Assembly (NCBI GenBank): GCA_902791025.1
Contig: CADATZ010000001.1
Location: forward strand, 248,001 to 312,000
Reading direction: 5' to 3'
DNA from: an uncultured Chloroflexota bacterium
GTDB taxonomy: Bacteria; Chloroflexota; Anaerolineae; Anaerolineales; Anaerolineaceae
DNA length: 64,000 nucleotides
Numbering within the stretch: position 1 is the first letter of the stretch; every line of letters starts with the position of its first letter. Below, piece after piece: positions 34,240-43,044 of this stretch. A program made the position numbers and the translations under genes. The notes beneath the pieces are model-generated. The model was given only the letters and a program-made list of their open reading frames with translations. It was not told the DNA's origin and made no database searches.

Positions 34240-34860
34240 ATGCAAGAAAAACAAGTTATACAGATATTAGTCAATTTTATGGAAATAGCCGCATTGATTT
34301 TTGTATCGATATTATATATATGTATTTATGCAAGAACAAGAAAATTGAATATCTCAAGACTTGAAATTTGGAATATGCTGAAAAATAAATTTTTGATTTG
34401 TATTTTTATTGATGCTATTTTGATCTTCTCTGATCCGTTTTCTGAATATAGGTCATACAAATATATATTGTTGATATTATATGGAATGACTGAAAATATC
34501 GACTTATTTATAAAAAAAATTCCAACAGAGTTTCTTGTTCTTGAGTTTATTTTGTCAATAACTCAGATATATGAACATATTAGTATGTCGAATTTAGCGG
34601 CAAGTCTCTTGTTCAGCAGTATTTGGATTTTAATAAAAAGAAAAATCAGAATTGGAACAAATGATATTTTTCTAATCCTGATTTTGACTGTTTTACTCTC
34701 TAATTTTTACGAAACAATTCTACTAAATTCTGTAATTATGATCATCTGGGGCGCATTTGGAATAATCATGAAGGATTTATTTCGAAAAGATCCGAAAACT
34801 CAAATTCCTCTTGCTCCAGTGATCGTAACGGCATTTACGCTTGTGAAGCTGTTGGTGTAA
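34240..34860 (+). CDS. Degenerate prepilin-peptidase-like (A24) membrane protein
   Basis: A 206-residue protein of about six membrane helices. The second half lines up with type IV prepilin peptidases: KRKIRIGTND at residues 133-142 where GxGD is expected, and 46 residues later QIPLAP in the place of IPFGP, followed by a last helix. The first glycine and the catalytic aspartate of GxGD survive but the second glycine is Asn. The N-terminal zinc/methylase domain of PilD is absent. Base composition is clearly more AT-rich than the neighbours. GGAGA precedes ATG 34240. Its end overlaps nusB tail to tail by 26 bases. Confidence 0.5.
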   Translation: MQEKQVIQILVNFMEIAALIFVSILYICIYARTRKLNISRLEIWNMLKNKFLICIFIDAILIFSDPFSEYRSYKYILLILYGMTENIDLFIKKIPTEFLVLEFILSITQIYEHISMSNLAASLLFSSIWILIKRKIRIGTNDIFLILILTVLLSNFYETILLNSVIMIIWGAFGIIMKDLFRKDPKTQIPLAPVIVTAFTLVKLLV

Positions 34861-35269
34861 GATTGTCTGCAATTGATCCCAATACACCATTGACGAATTT
34901 TGGGGCTGTCTCTGAACCGAAACGTTTAGCTAATTCGATTGATTCATTGATAGCGACACGATCCGGTGTCTCCTTAGCTATTGCGAATTCATAAACCGCA
35001 ATGCGGATGATATTAAGGTCAATAACGGCGATCTGCTCGATTGGCCATTCAACAGCGTATTTTCCGATCATCGCATCAATTTCAGCTTTATTGTTGATGA
35101 CACCGGTAACGAGATCAATAACAAATTTCTTCTCATCGTCATTCGGTACTTCTACTGATTCAAAACGATAGGTAAGAATATCTGCGACATTGTGACCAGA
35201 CTGGTCGTATTCATAAAGCGCCTGCAATGCTACACCACGCAGAAAAGTTCGTTCACTGATTCCGGACAT
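34835..35269 (-). CDS. nusB: Transcription antitermination factor NusB
   Basis: A 144-residue all-helical NusB: RGVALQALYEYDQSG at the start, VTGVINNKAEIDAMIG, the signature VEWPIEQIAVIDLNIIRIAVYE and VAINESIELAKRFGSETAPKFVNGVLG in two conserved blocks. It binds boxA RNA with S10 in rRNA antitermination. It lies 3 bases after the Asp23 gene and ends inside the 3' end of the opposing A24-like gene. Confidence 0.95.
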   Translation of the reverse strand: MSGISERTFLRGVALQALYEYDQSGHNVADILTYRFESVEVPNDDEKKFVIDLVTGVINNKAEIDAMIGKYAVEWPIEQIAVIDLNIIRIAVYEFAIAKETPDRVAINESIELAKRFGSETAPKFVNGVLGSIADNLTPTASQA

Positions 35270-35272
35270 AGT

Positions 35273-35596
35273 TTATTTCACTTCCGGATAATTGAAATCT
35301 TCGATGTGGATATTTACATATCCAACGTTCATTCCAACCATTTCCTTGATTGCTCGCGCGATCTTTTTTTGAACGCGTTTGCAGACTTCAAGCGTGTTGC
35401 TGTCAGATTCGATAACAAGATAAATATCGGCATTAACAACACCATCTACGATTTTCATTTTCACGCCATTTTGAGCGTTATTGTTGTTATACAAACGGGC
35501 AACACCTTGTGTGTCATTTGCTGTCATCTGAATGATGGTTTCCATCACTTCAGGAGCGATCGTTGTATTACCGGGAACTCTTTCATTTTTACTCAT
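35273..35596 (-). CDS. Asp23/Gls24-family envelope stress protein
   Basis: A 107-residue Asp23 domain: GNTTIAPEVMETIIQMTA at the start, DGVVNADIYLVIESD and VQKKIARAIKEMVGMNVGYVNIHIEDF. Proteins of this family are abundant, membrane-linked and tied to alkaline or envelope stress. Neighbouring nusB is the usual partner in Gram-positive and related genomes. ATG 35596 has GAGAGG upstream. Confidence 0.9.
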   Translation of the reverse strand: MSKNERVPGNTTIAPEVMETIIQMTANDTQGVARLYNNNNAQNGVKMKIVDGVVNADIYLVIESDSNTLEVCKRVQKKIARAIKEMVGMNVGYVNIHIEDFNYPEVK

Positions 35597-35682
35597 GTTT
35601 ATTGATCCTCTCTGCTTTAATTATAAAGTGTTTTTAATCTATTTTCAAAATAACTTTACGAAAAGGATAACCGAAAATACAT

Positions 35683-36096
35683 TCAGTCTTTTCGAGTAAT
35701 GTTTTTGATATCCTCAAATTCAATTCTAACACCATCATTGATAACAATGCGTTTATTATATAAATCTATTTTGGTTAATTTTCCGGTAATCGTTTGATAA
35801 CTGCCGCCCGTTTTTTTTCTATCTGGCATAAAATATGTGATTTGGACTTCAGGTGCATTGCCTATTTCTTTTGAAAGAGCTGAAATTCGTCTGCTGATTC
35901 TTTCTTTTTCTTTATCATCCAGAGTGATTCTTTCCTCTGTTATTCTGCCCGTTTCCTCTATCATACCTGAAAACCCTGTCAATGCTGCGAAAGGTGCAAA
36001 TTGAGCGGCACGATCTGCTATCGGCATCCGCTTATGATATTTCAGATCCGGTCTTTGTATATTATAAATATCAGAATAATCGTGAATACCGGTCAT
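35683..36096 (-). CDS. YolD-like protein
   Basis: A 137-residue protein with the YolD-family stretch RAAQFAPFAALTGF near residues 30-43 and a C-terminal beta part with GKLTKIDLYNKRIVINDG. YolD-like proteins are encoded beside Y-family polymerases in Firmicutes and are thought to modulate them, as UmuD does UmuC. Here it follows the polymerase by 8 bases, with AAGGAA before ATG 36096, so it belongs to the same SOS-type unit. Confidence 0.8.
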   Translation of the reverse strand: MTGIHDYSDIYNIQRPDLKYHKRMPIADRAAQFAPFAALTGFSGMIEETGRITEERITLDDKEKERISRRISALSKEIGNAPEVQITYFMPDRKKTGGSYQTITGKLTKIDLYNKRIVINDGVRIEFEDIKNITRKD

Positions 36097-36104
36097 AATA
36101 TTCC

Positions 36105-37625
36105 TTATGATTTATGCCCTCCAATTTGCTGGTTCCGTTCCTTTTGCGTTGCGTTGTCCTGCAGGTTCATACCTTTCAAAACTGCGTTTTTACCAAAGCG
36201 GCGTTGAAGAGCCAAAATTGATTCCTGTAGCCGTGTTTCCCTCTCAAGGTTTGATAAAACAGCACTTTCTTTTCTTGCTTCCGCTTCATAATCCGTGAAA
36301 AGATCCAATTGGATTTCTTGACTTGATTTCGGTATAGTATCTTTTGGATATACATGGTTAAATATGACATATATATGCCGTATTGTAAGATTGGGATCCA
36401 CAATACGTTCGTACAGTTTAATCATTGCTTCGGAGAGCAAACGGCTTGAAGAAGTGAACCGTCCCAGGTTTTCTGAGCCATGGGCGGGTTTGGGTGCAGC
36501 TCTTCCATAATAATCCTTTTTTATGGATCCGTCATATTGTTTGGAGCGTATCGGATCTTTTAGAACCTCACTGTCATAGTGGATAGAAAGAACTGCCTGG
36601 TCGCAGACGAGATTTTTAGCCACAAGGCTCAGCGCAAGATCGTCTGTCATTTCTCTTACAATAATTTCAGCTTCGTCATAAGCGTATGGACGACTGAGTA
36701 CCTGTCCGGAGCTAATAGAATTATTATCTGATTTGTATGATTTGATATCAGCTATTGTACAGGGTTCCCATCCCCAGGCGTGATCGATCAGAAGCTCTGC
36801 GTTTACCCCAAAAAGATCAAACAATAAATCTTCAGAATAATACTCGTTTTTGCTTCCAATAGAACATTTGGCAATGTCTCCCATAGTGTAAAGCCCTTTT
36901 TCAGAGAGCCGCTTTGCATAACCTTTCCCTACACGCCAAAAGTCAGTGATTGGTTTATGATTCCAGAGTTTTTTTCGATAACTCATTTCATCAAGCTCAG
37001 CGATTCTTACCCCATTTTCATCCGGAGGACTGTGCTTTGCTTCAATATCCATAGCTACTTTTGCCAGATATAGATTTGTTCCGATACCTGCAGTAGCTGT
37101 GATGCCGGTTTCCTGTAATACTTCACGGATCAGCTGCATGGTGAGATCATGTGCTGTTTTTTTATATGTTTTAACGTAATCTGTGAGGTCAATGAAAACT
37201 TCATCAATGGAGTATACCTGGATGTCATCAGCGGAAATATGGCTTAGATAGATACTGTAGATTTTGGAACTGATCTCCATATAATGACTCATGCGCGGGG
37301 GAGCTATGAGATAATCAACCGCAAGAGATGGATTTTCGGAGAGTTCTTTTGTGTTTACAGAACTTCCAGTTATTGCTTTTCCTTGGATTTTTCGTTTTCT
37401 TTCCATGTTGATGTCGCGGACTTTGCTGACGACTTCAAAAAGGCGTGGGCGTCCAGGGATTCCGAAGGATTTAAGTGCCGGTGAGACTGCCAGACAAATA
37501 GTTTTCTCAGTGCGGGAAGAATCTGCAACTACGAGATTTGTCGTAAGCGGGTCCAAACCTTTTGCGACACATTCAACTGACGCATAGAAAGATTTTAAAT
37601 CGATTGCAGCATAAACTTTATCCAT
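36105..37625 (-). CDS. Y-family translesion DNA polymerase (UvrX/UmuC-like)
   Basis: A 506-residue polymerase, longer than DinB (about 350). The palm has AAIDLKSFYASVECV with the first catalytic aspartate, and the second catalytic pair lies in YSIDEVFIDLTDY. The little-finger region is followed by a C-terminal tail of about 80 residues ending NQQIGGHKS. Length and YolD partner match the UvrX/YqjW group of Firmicutes. A LexA-like box sits inside its promoter. It may replicate across lesions with low fidelity. Confidence 0.9.
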   Translation of the reverse strand: MDKVYAAIDLKSFYASVECVAKGLDPLTTNLVVADSSRTEKTICLAVSPALKSFGIPGRPRLFEVVSKVRDINMERKRKIQGKAITGSSVNTKELSENPSLAVDYLIAPPRMSHYMEISSKIYSIYLSHISADDIQVYSIDEVFIDLTDYVKTYKKTAHDLTMQLIREVLQETGITATAGIGTNLYLAKVAMDIEAKHSPPDENGVRIAELDEMSYRKKLWNHKPITDFWRVGKGYAKRLSEKGLYTMGDIAKCSIGSKNEYYSEDLLFDLFGVNAELLIDHAWGWEPCTIADIKSYKSDNNSISSGQVLSRPYAYDEAEIIVREMTDDLALSLVAKNLVCDQAVLSIHYDSEVLKDPIRSKQYDGSIKKDYYGRAAPKPAHGSENLGRFTSSSRLLSEAMIKLYERIVDPNLTIRHIYVIFNHVYPKDTIPKSSQEIQLDLFTDYEAEARKESAVLSNLERETRLQESILALQRRFGKNAVLKGMNLQDNATQKERNQQIGGHKS

Positions 37626-37635
37626 CTTGATTAGT

Positions 37636-37663
37636 ATTGTAACATATGTACTATAAAAATCAA
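37636..37663 (-). promoter_or_regulatory. SOS-type promoter with LexA-like box before the Y-polymerase
   Basis: On the minus strand, -35 TTGATT (37663-37658), 16 bases, -10 TACAAT (37641-37636). Within the spacer lies GTACATATGTTA (37651-37640), matching the Gram-positive LexA consensus GAACATATGTTC at 10 of 12 positions. Repressor binding would block the promoter. Confidence 0.6.
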
Positions 37664-37739
37664 ATGTATTCTAAATTAAGAAATGAATAAAAAACTTTTT
37701 ACTTAAATATTTGCAACAGTTTTATTGTCATATTTTATA

Positions 37740-37768
37740 TTCACATCAGAAACAAACTTTGATAAAAT
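37740..37768 (+). promoter_or_regulatory. Promoter of the mgtA leader
   Basis: TTCACA (37740-37745), 17 bases, TAAAAT (37763-37768). It predicts a start near 37775, about 375 bases before mgtA. The 524-base gap 37626-38149 holds this promoter, the SOS promoter, two leader ORFs and two hairpins. Confidence 0.65.
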
Positions 37769-37788
37769 AGAAAAAGAGGATGAATGTT

Positions 37789-37869
37789 ATGGATGGTTTT
37801 CTAAATGAGCTAAACAAAAATATAATGGCTGTTTTCTGTAACAGACATCTTTTATGTAATTCCTGGTAA
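37789..37869 (+). CDS. First leader ORF of mgtA (26 codons)
   Basis: ATG 37789 with AAAGAGGA 9 bases upstream and within 15 bases of the inferred start point. The product begins MDGFLNELNKNIMAVF and ends CNSW. It matches no leader I know. It ends 29 bases before the first terminator-like hairpin. A second, overlapping ATG at 37784 in another frame yields only six codons. Function as a leader is inferred from placement. Confidence 0.5.
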   Translation: MDGFLNELNKNIMAVFCNRHLLCNSW

Positions 37870-37898
37870 TCAGGTTAAAAAGTGTTCTTACTATAAAT

Positions 37899-37935
37899 GG
37901 CCATCGTAAAAAATAATACGATGGCCTTATTTTTA
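37899..37935 (+). terminator. Terminator-like hairpin 1 in the mgtA leader
   Basis: A perfect 10-bp stem GGCCATCGTA/TACGATGGCC with an 8-base A-rich loop, followed by TTATTTTTA. It lies between the two leader ORFs. Confidence 0.75.
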
Positions 37936-37947
37936 CAAGGAGGCAAA

Positions 37948-38046
37948 ATGGACGACGATAGCTGTGGGTCTTCAGATTCCAACGGGCGAAGTTGGGACGG
38001 TCAGCCTGATAAACCAATTTTGTTGTTGTCTGTTTTGTCTTGCTGA
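37948..38046 (+). CDS. Second leader ORF of mgtA (32 codons, acidic start MDDD)
   Basis: ATG 37948 has AAGGAGG four bases upstream, the strongest ribosome site in the leader. The product starts MDDDSCGSSDSNG, contains DGQPDKP and ends in a hydrophobic LLLSVLSC. Acidic and proline-rich N-termini destabilise ribosomes at low magnesium and are how the E. coli MgtL leader works (established there). Here the similarity is only of this general kind. The 3' half of the ORF, including its stop, forms one arm set of the second hairpin, so translation and RNA folding exclude each other. Confidence 0.55.
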   Translation: MDDDSCGSSDSNGRSWDGQPDKPILLLSVLSC

Positions 38047-38073
38047 TTCTCTCAACTCGCTCCGCGTTTTTTT
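37984..38073 (+). promoter_or_regulatory. Long terminator-like hairpin 2 overlapping the second leader ORF
   Basis: The 5' arm CGAAGTTGGGA (37987-37997) pairs with TCTCAACTCG (38050-38059), with one bulged A and one G:T. The helix continues inward through GGTCAGC (37999-38005) with GCTGATT (38042-38048) after one C:C mismatch. A seven-U run (38067-38073) follows the base. The leader ORF stop codon lies in the 3' arm. Confidence 0.6.
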
Positions 38074-38149
38074 ACAATTTGGACAGAAAACCTGTCTTGT
38101 TCGCAATAGGAAAACATTATAAACCCTCTCAATAAAGGAGGATATAGAT

Positions 38150-40861
38150 ATGTTTAAGTTACTTGCTAAAAATCAAAAAAATGACAGTAAAGAAGCTGCC
38201 GAAAGAGAAAAAATTGCGAAAATGATGAAGAAAATCGCAAAATATGCGGGATATGATGAACAGACCTTGTATGCGATATTCTCTTCTTCTGCTCATGGCT
38301 TGGACAAAGAAGGAGTGGATGATTCCCTCGATGAATATGGCCGCAATCAAATGGATCGCAGAAAAAAAGTTTCTGTGTTCAAAAGGGTTTGGGATTCATT
38401 TATTAATCCTTTTACACTTGTTCTGCTTTCATTGGCTGTGGTTTCTGCTTTTACAGATATTATTTTTGCAGCTCCCGGTGAAAAGAATTTTGCCACTGTT
38501 ATTATTATCGTAACAATGGTGATTATCAGTGGTGTTCTGCGCTTTGTACAGGAAACACGAAGCGGTGATGCCGCGGAAAAGTTACTGGACATGATCACAA
38601 ACACTGCGGCTGTGGAGCGAATTGAGGAAGGGAAAAAGGAAATTCCCATTGATGAGATCGTATGCGGTGATATTGTTTGGCTAAGTGCGGGTGATATGGT
38701 TCCTGCTGATGTTCGTATACTGGAAGCAAAAGATCTGTTTATCAGTCAGTCATCTTTGACCGGTGAAAGTGAGCCTGTTGAGAAATTTGCTGAATGTGAG
38801 AATACAAAAGTTGCAGTTACTGAACTTCCGAATATTGCATTTATGGGCTCAACTGTTATTTCAGGAAGTGCCCGCGCGATAGTTGTTGCAGTTGGAAACA
38901 ACACAATGCTCGGAAATATGGCAAAAGAACTGGATAATGAACCGGTACAGACCAGCTTTGATAAAGGAGTCAATTCAGTCTCCTGGATCCTTATTCGGTT
39001 TATGCTGGTGATGGTTCCGATCGTACTGTTTGTAAATGGGTTCACAAAAAAAGACTGGATGCAGGCAGTATTGTTCGCGTTATCGGTTGCCGTAGGACTT
39101 ACACCTGAAATGCTGCCGATGATCGTAACGACCGCATTGGCTCGCGGTTCAGTCGCAATGAGCCATAAGAAAGTCATCATCAAAAATCTCAACGCGATCC
39201 AAAATCTTGGCTCTATGGATATACTCTGTACAGATAAGACAGGAACACTTACCCAGGATCGTGTTGTTTTGGAAGTTCACCTCGATCTTCATGGGAAAGA
39301 AGATGACCGTGTCCTTCGTCATGCATTCCTGAACAGCTATTTTCAGACAGGATTGAAGAACCTGATTGATATTGCAATTATTGAAAAACAGGATGAAAAA
39401 GGATCTTCTGAACTCAAAGATAAATATTCAAAAGTGGATGAAGTCCCATTCGATTTTGAGCGGCGCAGAATGAGTGTGGTGGTTGCTGATAAAGCTGGTA
39501 AAACACAGATGATCACAAAAGGCGCTATTGAAGAAATGCTGAAATGCTGCTGCTGGGCTGAAATTGATGGTCAGGTTGTACCGTTGTCTGATGAGGTCAG
39601 GGATTTCGTTATTCGTTTTTCAGATGAACTTAATGATAAAGGTATGCGTGTTATCGCAGTTGCTCATAAGACAAACCCATCCCCAATCGGTAAATTCTCA
39701 GTTTCCGATGAATCGGATATGGTTCTGATTGGTTTTCTTGGCTTTCTGGATCCGCCAAAAGAAACAACAGCTGAAGCAATTCGTGCCTTGCAAAATCACG
39801 GAATTACTGTGAAGATTCTTACTGGTGACAATGAGAAAGTTACTTGTGCCATTTGTCGGCAGGTCGGATTGGATGTCAGTCATACTCTGCTCGGAAGTGA
39901 AATAGATGCTATGAGCGATGAGGAACTGCTTAAAGCTGCAGAAGAAATAACTGTTTTTGCAAAACTGTCTCCGTCACAAAAATCCCGTGTAGTTACAATT
40001 TTACGGAATGCCGGACACACAGTAGGATATATGGGTGATGGTATCAATGATGCAGCGGCAATGACTGTTGCAGATGTGGGTATATCTGTTGATACTGCTG
40101 TAGATATCGCGAAGGAAGCGGCGGCAGTTGTTTTGTTGGAGAAGGACCTGAATGTTATCAATGATGGTGTGATCGAAGGACGGAAGACGTATGCTAATAT
40201 GATTAAATATATCAAGCTAACGGCATCCTCGAATTTCGGGAATATGTTTTCAGTCCTTGCTGCCAGTGCATTCCTGCCTTTCCTGCCAATGGCGTCATTA
40301 CAGCTGCTTCTTCTGAACCTTATTTATGATATTTCCTGCACATCTATTCCCTGGGATAATGTGGATGAAGAATATCTTATGAAGCCAAGAAATTGGGATG
40401 CCACATCCATCAGCCGCTTTATGCTGATTATCGGCCCGACAAGTTCAGTTTTTGATATTGTAACTTATTTAGTGATGTACTTTATCATCTGCCCGCTCTT
40501 CACGAATGGGCAATTGTTCACTGCATTGGCTGATCCGGTGATGAAGGATCTTTATGTCTCAGTTTTTCAAACCGGATGGTTTATTGAAACGATTTGGACA
40601 CAATCACTTGTTATTCATATGATTCGAACTGAAAAGATTCCATTTATTCAAAGCTGTGCATCGAAGACAGTGACGATTCTGAGTTTTCTCGGTGCAGCTA
40701 TTGCTACGTTGATTCCATATTCTCCGTTAGCTGAACCTTTTGGCATGACCCCATTGCCAGGTGTCTTTTTCAAATGGCTGGTCTTGATCGTTTCTGCATA
40801 CATGTTGCTGGTTTTTGTAGTGAAAAAGTTTTACATCAAAAAATACGGTGAATTATTATAA
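38150..40861 (+). CDS. mgtA: Magnesium-translocating P-type ATPase
   Basis: A 903-residue P3B-type ATPase that imports Mg2+ (MgtA/MgtB). The actuator motif SLTGESEP, the phosphorylation site CTDKTGTLT, nucleotide-domain motifs ([20 protein letters not shown]) and hinge [20 protein letters not shown] are complete. Ten membrane segments are expected, with [20 protein letters not shown] in the C-terminal part that is typical of MgtA. ATG 38150 has AAAGGAGG. A run CCCTCT before it can pair with that site. The long leader with two small ORFs suggests Mg2+-dependent control. Confidence 0.93.
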   Translation: MFKLLAKNQKNDSKEAAEREKIAKMMKKIAKYAGYDEQTLYAIFSSSAHGLDKEGVDDSLDEYGRNQMDRRKKVSVFKRVWDSFINPFTLVLLSLAVVSAFTDIIFAAPGEKNFATVIIIVTMVIISGVLRFVQETRSGDAAEKLLDMITNTAAVERIEEGKKEIPIDEIVCGDIVWLSAGDMVPADVRILEAKDLFISQSSLTGESEPVEKFAECENTKVAVTELPNIAFMGSTVISGSARAIVVAVGNNTMLGNMAKELDNEPVQTSFDKGVNSVSWILIRFMLVMVPIVLFVNGFTKKDWMQAVLFALSVAVGLTPEMLPMIVTTALARGSVAMSHKKVIIKNLNAIQNLGSMDILCTDKTGTLTQDRVVLEVHLDLHGKEDDRVLRHAFLNSYFQTGLKNLIDIAIIEKQDEKGSSELKDKYSKVDEVPFDFERRRMSVVVADKAGKTQMITKGAIEEMLKCCCWAEIDGQVVPLSDEVRDFVIRFSDELNDKGMRVIAVAHKTNPSPIGKFSVSDESDMVLIGFLGFLDPPKETTAEAIRALQNHGITVKILTGDNEKVTCAICRQVGLDVSHTLLGSEIDAMSDEELLKAAEEITVFAKLSPSQKSRVVTILRNAGHTVGYMGDGINDAAAMTVADVGISVDTAVDIAKEAAAVVLLEKDLNVINDGVIEGRKTYANMIKYIKLTASSNFGNMFSVLAASAFLPFLPMASLQLLLLNLIYDISCTSIPWDNVDEEYLMKPRNWDATSISRFMLIIGPTSSVFDIVTYLVMYFIICPLFTNGQLFTALADPVMKDLYVSVFQTGWFIETIWTQSLVIHMIRTEKIPFIQSCASKTVTILSFLGAAIATLIPYSPLAEPFGMTPLPGVFFKWLVLIVSAYMLLVFVVKKFYIKKYGELL

Positions 40862-40947
40862 CAGATACGATTGTTTTATGTTATCGATAATAAATTTTCT
40901 GGCAATGAAAAAATTATTGTCAAAAATGACATATATGTAATATAAAA

Positions 40948-40976
40948 AAAGGCTCCGGAAAATCTCTGGAGCCTTT
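40948..40976. terminator. Bidirectional terminator between mgtA and pycB
   Basis: AAAGGCTCCGGA pairs with TCTGGAGCCTTT (one G:T) around 5 bases. A seven-U run follows on the minus strand, so it mainly serves pycB. Confidence 0.85.
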
Positions 40977-40985
40977 AGAAAAGAA

Positions 40986-42461
40986 CTATTTATATTTCAA
41001 TTGCAGGAATTTATCTGCTGCAGCACCGAATACCTTGTGCAGAAGCAGATCCTTATGTGTCTTGATGAAGGGAGCTTCATCCGGATCTTCCATGCCGGGC
41101 ATTAGATAGGAAGCCGGACGATATTTCTTCACTTCCGCATCTTCACCGCAAACCTGATGCAAGACTTCCTGATTCACAGGAGCCGGAGTTTTCCCGAATT
41201 CGCCAAGGAGGATCATCTTGAATTCGTTGGAAACGAAAGCATAGCGGGACCCGGTCATCACATTGAAAGCTGCCTGGGTACCAACGATCTGGCTGGTAGG
41301 CGTAACGAGCGGAACATAACCGACATCAGCACGAACAGACGGAATTTCAGCCATCACATCATCCAGCTTTTCAGCAGGAACACCCATACCGGCAAGCTGC
41401 TTTTGCAGATTGGAGAGCATACCACCCGGGATCTGACTTTCGAAAATGCGGTCATCATAACCCGGATAATCCAAATCCGACATAATTTCGCGGCTGGTAT
41501 CGATGGCAGTCTTCAGATCGTTCTTTTCGATAGCGGCAACCATCTTCGCAACCTTGGCACGCGGAACATCGTCGAAGCGAACCGGCTTGCGGCGGAATTT
41601 TCCAAAGGATGGGATAGAATCTTTCAGCTCTTCGAAGATAACACGCAGCTTATCCTGAGCTTTTTCGATTGCTTTCTTATCCAAACCGTGATCAAAGCCC
41701 ATTTCCTCTGCAACAATAGCCATAACTTCAACAGGTGAATGAGAAGGACCACCAGCAAAAGGTGAAATCGCTGTGTCAATTGCGCCAAGGCCATATTTGA
41801 ATGCAAGTGCGTCATTGACAATTGAAACGCCTGTGGTTGAATGTGTGTGCAGAACAACAGGAACATTCAGCTCTTTCTTCAACGCCGGGAAGAGAACTTC
41901 CGCAACTTCCGGATGGAGCAAACCGGCCATATCTTTAATGGCGATACGGTCAACGCCTTCATTTTCGAGTGCTTTGGCGTAGTTGATGAAATATTCGGTT
42001 GTGTGAACCGGGCTGGTTGTGTAGGAAATTGCCGCTTCAACCTTACCGCCATAGGCTTTGGTAGCAAGAATCGCCATGCGCAGATTGCGGATATCATTCA
42101 GCGCATCGAAAATGCGCATGTTAACAGAACCGCTTTCAATGGACTGGCGAATGAATGATGTGAGAACATCATCCGGATAAGGATTGTAGGCGAAAAGGTT
42201 CTGACCGCGGAGCAGCGATTGGATTTTTTCGCCGCCGCCGAGGCAGTCGCGGAATTTTTCAAGTCTTTCCCATGGATCATCACGGGTAAAGCGGATGGCT
42301 GAATCAAGCGTGGCACCACCCCACAGTTCAAAAATATTATATCCTGCATCTTTGATGATCGGCAGGACACGCATACACTGCTCAGTTGTCATACGTGTCG
42401 CGGCGCAGCTCTGATGGCCGTCGCGAAGCGTAACATCATTAAAATATACTCTTTTTGCCAT
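40986..42461 (-). CDS. Pyruvate carboxylase subunit B / oxaloacetate decarboxylase alpha-type carboxyltransferase
   Basis: A 491-residue carboxyltransferase. The DRE-TIM start FNDVTLRDGHQSCAATRM, FELWGGATLDSAIRF, LLRGQNLFAY, the metal ligands in LHTHSTTGVS and IKDMAGLL are all typical. The C-terminal conserved carboxylase domain is present (PGGMLSNLQKQL). The sequence ends shortly after, without the lysine-bearing biotin domain, so a separate biotin carrier is needed. It may make or split oxaloacetate in the incomplete TCA cycle. GGAGAAATA precedes ATG 42461. Confidence 0.88.
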   Translation of the reverse strand: MAKRVYFNDVTLRDGHQSCAATRMTTEQCMRVLPIIKDAGYNIFELWGGATLDSAIRFTRDDPWERLEKFRDCLGGGEKIQSLLRGQNLFAYNPYPDDVLTSFIRQSIESGSVNMRIFDALNDIRNLRMAILATKAYGGKVEAAISYTTSPVHTTEYFINYAKALENEGVDRIAIKDMAGLLHPEVAEVLFPALKKELNVPVVLHTHSTTGVSIVNDALAFKYGLGAIDTAISPFAGGPSHSPVEVMAIVAEEMGFDHGLDKKAIEKAQDKLRVIFEELKDSIPSFGKFRRKPVRFDDVPRAKVAKMVAAIEKNDLKTAIDTSREIMSDLDYPGYDDRIFESQIPGGMLSNLQKQLAGMGVPAEKLDDVMAEIPSVRADVGYVPLVTPTSQIVGTQAAFNVMTGSRYAFVSNEFKMILLGEFGKTPAPVNQEVLHQVCGEDAEVKKYRPASYLMPGMEDPDEAPFIKTHKDLLLHKVFGAAADKFLQLKYK

Positions 42462-42669
42462 TATTTCTCCTTAAAGGCCTTTTGTTATTCGTCTGTTTTG
42501 ACGAGCAGATAACTTAAATCAGTGCAAAAATTTTACACTACATAAATCATAATTGAAAATCTAAAATTTTGCAATATGATTATTGTATGGATGTGAATAT
42601 GAAAAACTAACTGACTACTGAAATAATTTCCGGAAATCAGTTGTTATCTGCTGATGATAACCAACAGGA

Positions 42670-43020
42670 TCAAAACAGACCCCAGTCAAGTTCAAAACCT
42701 TCTTCCATCATACTCTGATCCCACAAATCCATACGAAGATCAATATTTACCGGTGTTCCAAGAGCTGACTCCGCACGAACACGCACATCCTCTACCATTG
42801 TCGGCGCATATGGACAGAATGGAGTGGTAAGGATCATTGTGATCAGGTAACGGTTCTCCTGAAAAACGACATTACGGATCAGGCCAAGTTCAATAACACT
42901 ATAACCAAGTTCCGGATCTCGTACTTCCCTCAGCGCGTCACGCAGTAAAGCCGCCTTTTCCGGGTCATCAGCTTCAAATTCCCAAACAGCGGGATTTTTT
43001 TTATTTGTTTCTTCTTCCAT
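42670..43020 (-). CDS. MIP18/PaaD-like Fe-S assembly protein (DUF59)
   Basis: A 116-residue protein. The family's LRDALREVRDPELGYSVIELGLI block is complete, and the reactive cysteine is in LTTPFCPYAP. Members assist iron-sulfur cluster assembly or transfer. The frame opens at 43044, but ATG 43020 has GGAGAAATA and gives a normal length. It lies 24 bases after the helicase-associated protein gene. The 208 bases beyond it toward pycB hold only weak hairpins. Confidence 0.85.
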   Translation of the reverse strand: MEEETNKKNPAVWEFEADDPEKAALLRDALREVRDPELGYSVIELGLIRNVVFQENRYLITMILTTPFCPYAPTMVEDVRVRAESALGTPVNIDLRMDLWDQSMMEEGFELDWGLF

Positions 43021-43044
43021 TATTTCTCCATTGATTATAAACAA

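Noticed and set aside
37948..38112. Longer frame through the second leader ORF region reading IAVGLQIPTGEVGTVSLINQ
   Set aside because: It has no start codon near the strong ribosome site and overlaps the hairpin; the MDDD frame is favoured.
37750..38149. M-box (ykoK) magnesium riboswitch before mgtA
   Set aside because: None of the conserved M-box blocks is present; the leader looks ORF-based instead.
38746..39192. 148-residue minus-strand frame inside mgtA
   Set aside because: Shadow frame of a complete P-type ATPase.
42601..42669. Palindrome ATTTCCGGAAAT and weak GTTATC/GATAAC hairpin after the MIP18-like gene
   Set aside because: Stem short, no U-run; terminator function not supported.
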